A DNA stretch of 64,000 bases from Gudongella sp964575895 (GTDB lineage Bacteria > Bacillota > Clostridia > Tissierellales > Tissierellaceae), in NCBI GenBank assembly GCA_964575895.1, contig CAZNTE010000001.1, positions 113,151 to 177,150 of the forward strand, in the 5' to 3' direction. Each line of letters starts with the position of its first letter. The first letter of the stretch is position 1. Below are positions 43,816 to 52,834 of the stretch, piece by piece. Below the pieces are notes generated by a model. The model ran no database searches. It saw only the letters and a list, made by a program, of their open reading frames with translations, and had not been told where the DNA came from. A program made the translations under genes and the position numbers.

Positions 43816-45045
43816 ATGAAAAAAATTGAACTATTGGCACCTGCTGGTGACTTGGAAAAATTAAAAATGGCTATTATCTACGGTGCTGATGCTGTATACC
43901 TAGGTGGAGAAGCATTTGGACTAAGGAAGGCTTCAAAGAACTTTGGCATTGATGAAATACAAGAAGGGGTTAACTTTGCCCATGAAAGAGGAAAAAAAGT
44001 CTATGTGACTTTAAATATAGTTCCCCACGACAAGGATATGGATGGTCTTGAGGAATATGTACTGGATCTAGAGAGAGTTGGAGTTGATGCTGTAATTGTA
44101 TCTGATCCTGGAATGTATACTGTCATTAGAAACACAGTTCCCAATATGGAAATTCACATAAGCACTCAAGCTAGTGTTACAAATTATCAAACCATTATGT
44201 TCTGGTATAACCTAGGGGCTAGAAGAATTGTTCTGGCAAGGGAATTATCCTTTGAAGAAATAAGTAAGATTACTTCAAAGTTACCTGAGGATTTGGATAT
44301 TGAGGCCTTTGTACATGGGGCCATGTGCATGAGCTACTCTGGACGATGCTTAATATCAAATTACATGACTGGACGAGATGCAAATATGGGGGATTGTGCT
44401 CAACCTTGCAGATATAAATACTATGTGGTGGAAGAAAAAAGACCTGGAGAGTACTTCCCAATTGAGGAACACGATGAAGGAACCTTCCTCTTTAACTCCA
44501 AGGATCTTTGTATGATAGAACACTTACCTGAAGTTGTCAATTCAGGAATTATGAGCTTGAAGATTGAAGGTAGAGTTAAGAGTGCCTACTATGTGGCAAC
44601 TGTTATCAGATCCTATAGGATGGCCATTGATGAATATATGAAGGATCCTGAAAACTACAAGTACAATGAGGACTGGTTAAAGGAAATCAAGAAGGTAAGT
44701 CACAGGGACTTCACTACTGGCTTCTACTTTGGAAGACCCAAGGATGATGCCCAGGTTTACACTAGTTCATCCTACATCAGAGGCTATGACTTTGTAGGAA
44801 TGGTTCTTGATTATGATGAAGAGACTAAAATAGCAACAATTGAACAGAGAAACCGAATCTTTGTTGGTGAGGAAGTTGAAGTATTTGGTCCTGGTAAGGA
44901 TTACTTCACTCAAAAGATAGAGAAGATGTGGGATAAGAATGACAATGAAATTGAAGTTGCTCCCCATGCCCAACAAATCTTGAAGATAAAGATGGATTAC
45001 CCTGTGGAAAGATATGACCTTGTAAGAAAAGGAAGGGAGGACTAA
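43816..45045 (+). CDS. trhP2: U32 family tRNA uridine hydroxylase (TrhP2-like)
   Basis: Annotated widely as peptidase U32, this group is now linked to prephenate-dependent 5-hydroxylation of tRNA U34, which provides the substrate of TrmR. The 409-residue protein starts ELLAPAGDLEKLKMAI, and has VHGAMCMSYSGRCLISN and GDCAQPCRYKY, whose four cysteines may bind a cluster. In Bacillus two U32 genes (yrrN, yrrO) lie here; this window has only one. TrhP2 versus TrhP1 is an inference from length. Confidence 0.85.
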   Translation: MKKIELLAPAGDLEKLKMAIIYGADAVYLGGEAFGLRKASKNFGIDEIQEGVNFAHERGKKVYVTLNIVPHDKDMDGLEEYVLDLERVGVDAVIVSDPGMYTVIRNTVPNMEIHISTQASVTNYQTIMFWYNLGARRIVLARELSFEEISKITSKLPEDLDIEAFVHGAMCMSYSGRCLISNYMTGRDANMGDCAQPCRYKYYVVEEKRPGEYFPIEEHDEGTFLFNSKDLCMIEHLPEVVNSGIMSLKIEGRVKSAYYVATVIRSYRMAIDEYMKDPENYKYNEDWLKEIKKVSHRDFTTGFYFGRPKDDAQVYTSSSYIRGYDFVGMVLDYDEETKIATIEQRNRIFVGEEVEVFGPGKDYFTQKIEKMWDKNDNEIEVAPHAQQILKIKMDYPVERYDLVRKGRED

Positions 45046-45046
45046 G

Positions 45047-45673
45047 ATGAATAACCCAATTATTATTGGTATAGCTGGTGGTACTGGTTCTGGAAAATCT
45101 ACTGTCACAAGAGAGATCTTTAATACTATTACTGATAAGAATGTTGCTGTTATTGAACAAGACTCCTATTACAAGGATCAATCAAACTTAAGTTTCAATG
45201 AAAGGGTAAAGACAAATTATGATCATCCCTTTGCCTTTGATAATACTCTACTGATCCAACACTTAAAAATGCTGGCTAATGGTGAACCCATTGAAAAACC
45301 TATTTATGATTTTGAAAATCACAATAGGAAGAAGGAAACAATTCTAGTTGAGCCCAGGGATATAATTATCCTTGAAGGAATCCTTATTCTTTATGATGAG
45401 GATTTAAGAGATCTTATGGATATTAAGATCTTTGTTGATACTGATGCGGATGTAAGGGTTATAAGAAGAATCTTAAGGGACATCAAGGATAGAGGAAGAA
45501 CCCTGGATTCTGTAATACTTCAGTATATGTCCACCGTAAGGCCTGCCCATCTTCAGTTTGTTGAACCTACAAAGAGATACGCTGATATTGTAATCCCTGA
45601 AGGGGGATATAACAAGGTCGCCATTGATATAATTGTTGCAAAGATCAATGATATATTGAGTAAAAAGAGATAG
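45047..45673 (+). CDS. udk: Uridine kinase
   Basis: Udk phosphorylates uridine and cytidine with ATP or GTP in pyrimidine salvage. Walker A is GIAGGTGSGKSTV at residues 8-20, and the lid region DIKDRGRTLDSV and VIPEGGYNKVAIDI are family features. The 208 residues match. Only one base separates it from the U32 gene, so they are co-transcribed, as in Bacillus. Confidence 0.95.
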   Translation: MNNPIIIGIAGGTGSGKSTVTREIFNTITDKNVAVIEQDSYYKDQSNLSFNERVKTNYDHPFAFDNTLLIQHLKMLANGEPIEKPIYDFENHNRKKETILVEPRDIIILEGILILYDEDLRDLMDIKIFVDTDADVRVIRRILRDIKDRGRTLDSVILQYMSTVRPAHLQFVEPTKRYADIVIPEGGYNKVAIDIIVAKINDILSKKR

Positions 45674-46095
45674 GATTGAGTTAAGAATTTTAAATATTAG
45701 TTAATAAAACAATGAAACTATAAATTATTTAATAATAATATGACGAAAAGTTAATAATTAAGTGGTATTTTAAAACACTATTGGATATCCATAAATTAGA
45801 CATTTAAATAGTGTTTTTATTATGGTTGAAATGGATATAAATCCATTACACATATTTAAAATGACATTATCATAAATGACATAATACTTTCTGAAATCAG
45901 TAACAGCATTGCAAAACCATGACAATTACAACTAATAATTTCATAAAATGGAATATAACTGGGGTAAAACTGAAATAAAATGTTGAAATTTTACGCTTTA
46001 CATTGTAGAATAGAATAAAAGTAGTATCTTTTTAAATCTTTTAAATATTTAATCATATCCATTAATTTACTATAAAGAGAAGATGGTGAAAATAT
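45674..46095 (+). other. 422-base gap with udk terminator and pilB promoter
   Basis: No gene is seen in this very AT-rich gap. It holds a terminator-like stem (AAAACACTATT at 45772-45782 with AATAGTGTTTT at 45807-45817, then TTATT) and, near its end, a sigma-A promoter. No c-di-GMP aptamer core was recognised, although such switches often precede pilus operons in Clostridia. Confidence 0.6.
45983..46011 (+). promoter_or_regulatory. Pilus operon promoter
   Basis: TTGAAA at 45983-45988 and TAGAAT at 46006-46011 are separated by 17 bases, about 85 bases before the pilB ATG. Confidence 0.6.
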
Positions 46096-47778
46096 ATGCA
46101 AAAATCAACCCTGAAAATTGGTGAACTTTTACTTTATGCAGGTAAAATTAGTTCTGAACAGCTTAATAAAGGTCTTGAAGCTCAGGGTGATAGCAATAGA
46201 AAACTGGGTGAAACATTAGTGGATCTAGGTTATGTAACCCAACAGGATATTGTTGAAGTTTTAGAGTTTCAACTTGGATTTCCCAGGGTAGATTTAAATA
46301 AATACGATGTAAATCAATCAGTAGTCAGTATTTTACCAGAGTCAATTGTAAGAAAATACAAAGTTTTACCAATAGATAAGAAAAATGATAAGTTGATAGT
46401 AGCAATGGTAGATCCACTTAACTTCTTCGCAGTGGATGATATTAGACTTTATACTAAAATGGAACTTGAATCTGTTTTGTCCACTCCAGATGACATTACT
46501 AAGCTAATAGAGAAATATTATACAGGTTCAACTACAAAAAAAGTTCTTGAAGAATTTTCAGAAGGCGAGGGTTCGTTTAAGGATAGTGAGATTGAACAAG
46601 AAGAGCAAGCAGAAGTTGCATCCGCACCAATAGTAAGACTTATAAACTCACTATTTGAACAAGCCACTAAAAGCAAAGCGTCAGACATTCATATTGAACC
46701 ATATTCTGATGAAATTAGAGTCAGATTTCGTATTGATGGGGATCTCCGAGAGGTAATGAGTTTGCCTAGAAGTAATCTTTCTGCTATGATTACGCGTATT
46801 AAGATAATTGGAAAAATGAATATAGCAGAAAAAAGAATACCACAAGATGGTAGAGTTGAAACGAGAATTAATGACAGGGAAATAGATATGAGAATATCTA
46901 CACTTCCTACAGTTTATGGAGAGAAAACTGTAATCAGATTATTAGATAAAACAAGCTTTAACTTTACCAAAGAAGGATTGGGTTTAAGTAAGAGGAATAT
47001 GAATTTCTTTAATGACATACTTAAGTCACCTTTTGGTATGTTATTAGTTACAGGACCTACAGGTAGTGGTAAAACAACTACATTGTATACAGTACTTAGA
47101 GAATTAAATAAGATAGAAAAGAATATAATAACCGTTGAAGATCCTGTTGAATATAAACTTTCAGGAATCAATCAGGTTCAGGTAAATGTTAAGACTGGTC
47201 TTACATTTGCTTCTGGCCTTAGATCAATTTTGAGACAGGATCCTGATATAATTATGGTTGGAGAGATTCGTGATAGTGAAACTGCCCAGATTGCTGTTAG
47301 AGCAGCAATTACTGGTCATCTTGTATTATCAACACTACACACCAATGATTGTCCTTCCACAATAGCAAGGCTTATTGATATGGGAATTGAACCTTATATT
47401 GTATCATCTGCAGTTGTTGGGATAGTTTCTCAGAGACTTGTAAAAAGATTATGTGATATATGCAAGCAGCCATATGAGGCTTCATATGATGAATTAAAGA
47501 TGCTTGAAAAGAGTGAAAATGAATCTTTAATTCTCCACAAGCCTGTTGGTTGCAATGCTTGTAATGCAGGTTATTCAGGCAGAGCCGCAGTGCATGAGAT
47601 TATGCCAGTTAACGAAGAAATTCGTAAACTTATAGATTCAGGTGCAACTACTGATAAGATTCGTGAAAAAGCTGTAGAACAAGGAATGACTTCGCTTTTC
47701 GATTCAGCATTAGCACTTGCAGAACAAGGTAAAACTAGTTTTGAAGAGGTCATGAGAGTAGGGTTTACTCTAGGATAG
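46096..47778 (+). CDS. pilB: Type IV pilus assembly ATPase PilB
   Basis: The GspE/PilB secretion ATPase powers pilus extension at the inner face of the membrane. An N-terminal MshEN-like domain (KLGETLVDLGYVTQQDIVEVL) precedes the ATPase core with GPTGSGKTTTLYTVL, VEDPVEYKLSGINQVQV and the Asp/His boxes. A zinc module has CDICKQPY and CNACNAGYSGR. It has 560 residues and heads the pilB-pilT-pilC-pilin operon. Confidence 0.95.
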   Translation: MQKSTLKIGELLLYAGKISSEQLNKGLEAQGDSNRKLGETLVDLGYVTQQDIVEVLEFQLGFPRVDLNKYDVNQSVVSILPESIVRKYKVLPIDKKNDKLIVAMVDPLNFFAVDDIRLYTKMELESVLSTPDDITKLIEKYYTGSTTKKVLEEFSEGEGSFKDSEIEQEEQAEVASAPIVRLINSLFEQATKSKASDIHIEPYSDEIRVRFRIDGDLREVMSLPRSNLSAMITRIKIIGKMNIAEKRIPQDGRVETRINDREIDMRISTLPTVYGEKTVIRLLDKTSFNFTKEGLGLSKRNMNFFNDILKSPFGMLLVTGPTGSGKTTTLYTVLRELNKIEKNIITVEDPVEYKLSGINQVQVNVKTGLTFASGLRSILRQDPDIIMVGEIRDSETAQIAVRAAITGHLVLSTLHTNDCPSTIARLIDMGIEPYIVSSAVVGIVSQRLVKRLCDICKQPYEASYDELKMLEKSENESLILHKPVGCNACNAGYSGRAAVHEIMPVNEEIRKLIDSGATTDKIREKAVEQGMTSLFDSALALAEQGKTSFEEVMRVGFTLG

Positions 47779-47789
47779 GAGGGATGCCC

Positions 47790-48842
47790 ATGAATATTAC
47801 TAAGATAGTCGAAGAAGGACTCAAAAGAGTTGCATCAGATATTCACTTAACTGTAGGAGTTCCACCAACTTTTCGTATTAACGGTGAGTTAATTCATTAC
47901 GGAGATCATAATCTAACTGTTGAAGAATCAGAGGATTTAGTAAGGCAAACTTTAAGCGATCAACAATTTAGCACTTTACTAGAAAGAGGGGAGTTGGATT
48001 TATCCTACTCAAATCCCGGACAAGCTAGGTATAGAGTCAATGCTTACTTGCAAAGAGGGAGTTTTGGTATGGCATTAAGGATTATTCCTTATGAAATTCC
48101 TTCCATGCAACAATTAGGCTTGCCAACAGTAATAAGCGATCTTGCTAGACTGCCTAGAGGACTGATACTAGTTACTGGGCCTACAGGAAGTGGAAAATCA
48201 ACAACTCTCGCAACCATGATAGATCAGATTAACAAGGAAAAGAAGTGCCATATTTTAACTTTAGAAGATCCCATTGAGTATTTACACAAGCATGGCAAAT
48301 CTATAGTAAATCAAAGAGAAATTGGGAATGACTCCAAGTCGTTCGCAGCAGCATTAAGAGGAGCATTAAGGCAAGATCCTGACGTTATATTAGTTGGTGA
48401 AATGAGAGATTTAGATACTATCTCAATTGCTATAACAGCTGCTGAAACTGGACATCTCGTTTTATCTACGTTACACACTTTGGGAGCTGCAAAAACTATA
48501 GATAGAGTTATAGATGTATTCCCGCCGCATCAACAACAACAAGTAAGGGTTCAGCTGTCTTCGGTAATTCAAGCTGTTATATCCCAACAATTATTACCAA
48601 AAGCTGACGGTAAAGGTAGAGTTGCAGCACATGAGGTCATGATAGCTACACCTGCAATTAGGAATTTAATCCGTGAGGACAAAGTTCATCAAATTGACTC
48701 TACATTACAAACTGGCTCTAAATATAGGATGCAAACTATGGATGCTTCATTAGTTGAACTATATAAAAGAGGTTTGATTAAGAAGGATGTTGCAATATCA
48801 CAAGCAATTAGCCAAGAAGATATCAAAAAATACATTGTGTAG
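47790..48842 (+). CDS. pilT: Type IV pilus retraction ATPase PilT
   Basis: PilT disassembles pili and powers twitching. The 350-residue ATPase has Walker A GPTGSGKSTTLATMI and the C-terminal AIRNLIRE box, which is diagnostic for PilT and needed for retraction. The N-terminal ASDIHLTVGVPP is typical. I use the ATG at 47790, 6 bases after AGGAGGG; the ATG at 47784 abuts the site. Confidence 0.95.
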   Translation: MNITKIVEEGLKRVASDIHLTVGVPPTFRINGELIHYGDHNLTVEESEDLVRQTLSDQQFSTLLERGELDLSYSNPGQARYRVNAYLQRGSFGMALRIIPYEIPSMQQLGLPTVISDLARLPRGLILVTGPTGSGKSTTLATMIDQINKEKKCHILTLEDPIEYLHKHGKSIVNQREIGNDSKSFAAALRGALRQDPDVILVGEMRDLDTISIAITAAETGHLVLSTLHTLGAAKTIDRVIDVFPPHQQQQVRVQLSSVIQAVISQQLLPKADGKGRVAAHEVMIATPAIRNLIREDKVHQIDSTLQTGSKYRMQTMDASLVELYKRGLIKKDVAISQAISQEDIKKYIV

Positions 48843-48850
48843 GTGGTGCT

Positions 48851-50050
48851 ATGAAGTATAAATATAGGGCAATAGCTAAAAATGGAAAGACTATTGAAGG
48901 AATATTTGATGCTACAAGCGAAGCTGATGTTGTTGCAATGATTAAAGGTAATAATTACTTACCTCTAAAAGTTGAAAGAGATATTGATCGAGATGTTAAA
49001 CTAAGTATGTTTGCACCAAAGGTAAAGAAAAAAGATTTGGCTGTTTTCTGTAGACAGTTTTACACAATGATTAATTCTGGTCTTGGGATAATTAAGTGTT
49101 TAGATATTCTTTCTTTACAAACTGAACATAGAACTCTAAAAAGTTGTATATCTGATGTAACAGAAGATGTGCAAAAAGGATTGACTCTTTCAGAAGCCAT
49201 GAAAAAACATGATACAGTTTTTCCTAGTATTTTAACAAATATGGTAGAGGCTGGTGAAGTTTCTGGTAATTTAGATGCAATTCTTGAAAGAATGGCCAAT
49301 CATTTTGAAAAGGAAAATAAGCTTGATAAGAAGATTAAAGGTTCAATGATATATCCTGCAGCGTTGGTAGTCGTAAGTGTAGTTGTAGTTGTGTTTATGA
49401 TTGTGTTTATATTACCCACATTTACTGGAATGTTCACAGGTAGCGGAGTACCATTACCATGGCCAACGAGATTCTTGCTTGGATTAAGTGACTCAATAAA
49501 AAATAATTGGTTTATCTATGCCGGGATTATAGGATTAGTCTATTTAGGTATAAGTTCCTATAAGAGAACTTTAGATGGAAGAAGATTCTTTGATAAACTG
49601 AAGCTACGGCTACCAATCATAAAGGATACTTCTAGAAAGATAATTACTTCACGGTTTACTAGGACACTATCCACATTAATGGACTCAGGTATTCCTTTGA
49701 TTAGATCTATGGAAGTTGTATCAAAAGTAGTAAATAATCTACCAATTGAGGAAAAGATTAATCAAAGCATAGAGCAGATAAGAAAAGGAGTTCCCTTATC
49801 TAGAGCTATAAGTGACGTTGGAGTATTCCCTCCAATGGTAGATTCAATGGTTAAAATCGGTGAGGAATCTGGTTCTTTAGATGATATACTACTAAAGACA
49901 GCGGATTTTTATGATGATGAAGTAGAAGCAGCGCTACAAAAATTGACAACGCTTATTGAACCAATAATGTTAGTAGGAATGGCAGTTGTAATCGGATTTA
50001 TTGTAATAGCTATGTATCTACCGATGTTTGACATGATGCAAACAATTTAA
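48851..50050 (+). CDS. pilC: Type IV pilus inner membrane protein PilC
   Basis: PilC/GspF is the platform on which pilins are assembled. Two T2SSF domains are visible (FCRQFYTMINSGLGIIKCLD and FTRTLSTLMDSGIPLIRSME), each with SGNLDAIL- or SGSLDDILL-type motifs and membrane segments near residues 170-195, 215-232 and 370-393. The 399 residues are standard. Confidence 0.94.
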   Translation: MKYKYRAIAKNGKTIEGIFDATSEADVVAMIKGNNYLPLKVERDIDRDVKLSMFAPKVKKKDLAVFCRQFYTMINSGLGIIKCLDILSLQTEHRTLKSCISDVTEDVQKGLTLSEAMKKHDTVFPSILTNMVEAGEVSGNLDAILERMANHFEKENKLDKKIKGSMIYPAALVVVSVVVVVFMIVFILPTFTGMFTGSGVPLPWPTRFLLGLSDSIKNNWFIYAGIIGLVYLGISSYKRTLDGRRFFDKLKLRLPIIKDTSRKIITSRFTRTLSTLMDSGIPLIRSMEVVSKVVNNLPIEEKINQSIEQIRKGVPLSRAISDVGVFPPMVDSMVKIGEESGSLDDILLKTADFYDDEVEAALQKLTTLIEPIMLVGMAVVIGFIVIAMYLPMFDMMQTI

Positions 50051-50128
50051 CATATGGCTTTAATATAACTTTATATACATTTTAAAGCGTAAGAAGGAAT
50101 AATATTAAAAAACAAGGAGGAATAAAAA

Positions 50129-50464
50129 ATGATTAAATGGATTAACAAAAAAAGAAACAAAAAAGGGTTCACCCTTATTGAATTAGTTGTAGTAATTGCT
50201 ATATTGGGGATTTTGGCGGCGATAGCAATACCAAGATTAGCTAAGTCAAGAGATGGCGCTGAAATAACCGCTCATAACGCAAATGTAAGAACAATTGAAA
50301 GTGCAATTTCCTTATATCAAGCTGATAATAACAAATTGCCAGCGGATATTGATGCTTTAATACCTGATTATTTAGCTGGACCATTAGTTGACCCAAGAGA
50401 TAAAACAACTCCGTATACAGTAACCGATGGAGTTGTAGCCCCTGTAGCGGTACCACAACCTTAG
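50129..50464 (+). CDS. pilA: Type IV prepilin, short
   Basis: The class III leader and cleavage site are clear: a basic leader of 14 residues ends in KKG and the mature protein starts FTLIELVVVIAILGILAAIA, with Glu5 in place. The mature part is only about 97 residues and ends in proline-rich VAPVAVPQP, without a disulfide loop. It may be the major pilin or a minor one. AAGGAGG precedes the ATG. No further pilin, prepilin peptidase or pilMNO gene follows, unlike most such operons. Confidence 0.93.
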   Translation: MIKWINKKRNKKGFTLIELVVVIAILGILAAIAIPRLAKSRDGAEITAHNANVRTIESAISLYQADNNKLPADIDALIPDYLAGPLVDPRDKTTPYTVTDGVVAPVAVPQP

Positions 50465-50773
50465 ATGTTTGAGGTGAAAACATATCACTTAAGTTGTTAA
50501 GAACAAGGGACAGAGAAATCATCTCATGAGCAAATTAGTATAAGCTGAAATTTACTAGTTGAATTAGAACCAGTGTAAACAGTGCCAGGCTGTCCACTTC
50601 AAAAAGTCCGTCCGGACAAATAACCAAGTAGAATTTTAGGAAATAGATAAAAAAATTACTAGTTTATCAAGAATGAATTTAGAAAATAGGTAAGTAAAAT
50701 AGACATAAAAATAGAAAGGCATAACAAATAACCCTTCAGGAAGGGTAAAAAGTAGTATTTGGTATAGTTTGCA
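50465..50773 (+). other. Gene-free remnant zone between pilin and transposase
   Basis: No credible gene on either strand. A block near 50570-50625 has a different base pattern, with CAGTGCCAGGCTGTCCACTT and the palindrome GTCCGTCCGGAC, and may be a repeat or insertion remnant. A hairpin ACCCTT-CAGG-AAGGGT at 50731-50746 lies 28 bases past the stop of the minus-strand transposase and could end its transcript. Confidence 0.5.
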
Positions 50774-51913
50774 TTAAGCTACTCTGTCGTATTTATGGTA
50801 CAGACCATTTAATACCGGAGTAGTTTTTATTTTAAATGCATCAATTTCAACAACTTCATTTTTAGGGGTAGGTATAGGGGTATTTCCATCTAACCCTTGA
50901 TGAGTACGATGGGTATTATAATAATCATTTATATATCCATCTAATAACTTATAAAGATGTTTTTCACTAAATGGAATAATATGATTTAAAAGTTCAGCCC
51001 TAATAGTACCTATTACCCTCTCTGCATAAGGATTTTGCCATGGAGATTTATAGGCAGTAGTTTTTGATTTAATATTAGATGATTTTAGAAAATCCTGAAA
51101 AACTTTGGATTTAAAAACTGGGTCATTATCATGTATTAGATATTTTGGATGTTGTCCGTAGGGCGTAGCATTTCTAAATTGCTGGGTAAGCCAAAACATA
51201 TTAGGATTTTTAGTAACAGCAAAGTGGATAATTTTCCTAGATCCATGTTCAATAATTATAAGTATGTATAGTATTTCAAACTTAATAGTTGGAATTGTAA
51301 AGAAGTCAGTAGCCCAAGTAACATCCATGTGATTTCTCATGAATGTATACCAATTATCCAACTGCTTTTTAGTAGGAGGCTTTTTCATGTCTTTAATATA
51401 CTTGGCAATAGTATTTGGAGCAGGTGGATTTTTTAAGCCTAAGTTTACTAATTGTTCAAATATCTTCTCTGGGGATAGCTTATAATTTTCTGAATAGATT
51501 TTTCTTATTAGATCAATAACTTCTCTTTCTAGAGTTGGTCTACCTATTCTTTTAGATTTCTTAACCCAAAAATCAGTGAATTTTAATCTATGCCATTTAA
51601 CAAGGGTTTCAGGTTTAACTATATTTACCCATTTGTCCCAATCTGGTAAGTGTCTAGATATATAAACCCAAGTTTGTCTGTAAATAGGTGTAGGTTTTGG
51701 CTTTCGAATCTTTCCTGATATTACTTGTTCTTCATATAAGGCTAACTCACTTCTTAAGCCGATAATTATTAAATCCTTATCAGCAGATGAAATTAAAAGA
51801 AGATTAAGCTTTTTAAAAATAAAACTGATCCAGCCTTTAAAATAAAGTAAAGCGGCTATAAGTAAGTACAAATAAATCCCTCCAATTATACATAATTCAT
51901 TAAATAATAACAT
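50774..51913 (-). CDS. Orphan rve-domain DDE transposase (integrase core)
   Basis: The 379-residue protein has an N-terminal hydrophobic segment, a helix-turn-helix-like region (KPETLVKWHRLKFTDFW) and an integrase core with DVTWATDFFTIPT, LIHDNDPVFKS and NPYAERVIGTIRAEL carrying the likely Asp-Asp-Glu triad. It ends GLYHKYDRVA. It matches a group of solitary IS481-like or IS3-like transposases known in many phyla that often lack recognisable ends. The frame is intact, but I found no flanking inverted repeats, so activity is uncertain. It is inserted just after the pilin gene on the opposite strand. Confidence 0.8.
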   Translation of the reverse strand: MLLFNELCIIGGIYLYLLIAALLYFKGWISFIFKKLNLLLISSADKDLIIIGLRSELALYEEQVISGKIRKPKPTPIYRQTWVYISRHLPDWDKWVNIVKPETLVKWHRLKFTDFWVKKSKRIGRPTLEREVIDLIRKIYSENYKLSPEKIFEQLVNLGLKNPPAPNTIAKYIKDMKKPPTKKQLDNWYTFMRNHMDVTWATDFFTIPTIKFEILYILIIIEHGSRKIIHFAVTKNPNMFWLTQQFRNATPYGQHPKYLIHDNDPVFKSKVFQDFLKSSNIKSKTTAYKSPWQNPYAERVIGTIRAELLNHIIPFSEKHLYKLLDGYINDYYNTHRTHQGLDGNTPIPTPKNEVVEIDAFKIKTTPVLNGLYHKYDRVA

Positions 51914-52063
51914 ATTTTTCGTAAATCTGAAATATTATGATCGTAAAATCCGTGTACATATAAGAAGCAGGAGTTAGAGAGCTAATATAGGTAATAGATG
52001 GGAATGAGTTAGTGGCTGTTGGTTTAATGTTTAGGAAAATTAGATAAATGGGGGTATACAAAA

Positions 52064-52762
52064 TTGAGGATACAGAAATTACCAGGAGTGTTTATTAAGA
52101 AATTACAAGAATTAGGTGAATACCCTGATAAGGTAAAACTGGTTGAAAAGATGCTTGATATAACAGCATTCTTTCCTGGAGGAAGAGGATTGTGGCTAGA
52201 ACAAGATTCCACAGAATTTCCAAGTATTCTAATACTGGGACAAGACTTTTCAACTGTTAAAGCATTTGAAGCTATGGTAGCAGGGAATAAAGCTGATTTA
52301 GATTCACCTACTTGGAAGAATTTAATAAAACTATTTGATGAGTCAGATGTTGATTTAAAAAAGTGTTTCTTTAGTAATGTATTTATGGGGCTAAGAGACA
52401 CAGAAAAGATGACGGGTAAGTTTCCAGGAGCAAGGGATAAAGATTTTGTTAATAGAAACCTTACTTTTCTTCTATTTCAGATAGAAACTATAAAACCGGA
52501 AATAATAATTGCCCTTGGTAGGCCAGCTTCAGATATGGTTGCAAAGCTATCAAGACCAGGACTAGATTGCTGGGAGAAAGGTAAAGCCTTGAGTAGTCCT
52601 GATAATGGATATAAAACTAATATTAGTTTCAATGGGCATGTTTGTAAATGTGTGGCCCTTGAGCATACCTCAATGAGAAATAGTAATGTTAAAAGAAGGG
52701 TATATGGAAAATATAAAGGCCATGAAGCAGAGGTTGAGATGTTAAGGGATGCCATCAAATGA
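52064..52762 (+). CDS. Uracil-DNA glycosylase-like protein
   Basis: The 232-residue protein resembles uracil-DNA glycosylase superfamily members, with SILILGQDFSTVKAFEAM near residues 53-70 as the first active-site region and the strand EIIIALGRPASDM. The third motif is probably VALEHTSMRNSN, with its histidine. The start is a TTG at 52064 after GGGGGT; no in-frame ATG precedes it. Some members of this superfamily act in repair and others in defence or unknown roles. It sits in an accessory cluster between two transposase genes. Confidence 0.65.
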   Translation: MRIQKLPGVFIKKLQELGEYPDKVKLVEKMLDITAFFPGGRGLWLEQDSTEFPSILILGQDFSTVKAFEAMVAGNKADLDSPTWKNLIKLFDESDVDLKKCFFSNVFMGLRDTEKMTGKFPGARDKDFVNRNLTFLLFQIETIKPEIIIALGRPASDMVAKLSRPGLDCWEKGKALSSPDNGYKTNISFNGHVCKCVALEHTSMRNSNVKRRVYGKYKGHEAEVEMLRDAIK

Positions 52763-52834
52763 AGTAATTATAAATGAGCCAATTATGAGAGTAAATCAAA
52801 GAATATAAGCACTATACAGGAGTGGAGTGGTCGT

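Noticed and set aside
45819..46095. c-di-GMP riboswitch before the pilus operon
   Set aside because: I looked for the conserved aptamer cores and saw none; only a sigma-A promoter is supported.
50465..52060. Terminal inverted repeats for the orphan transposase
   Set aside because: Comparison of both flanks by eye gave no convincing inverted repeat or target duplication.
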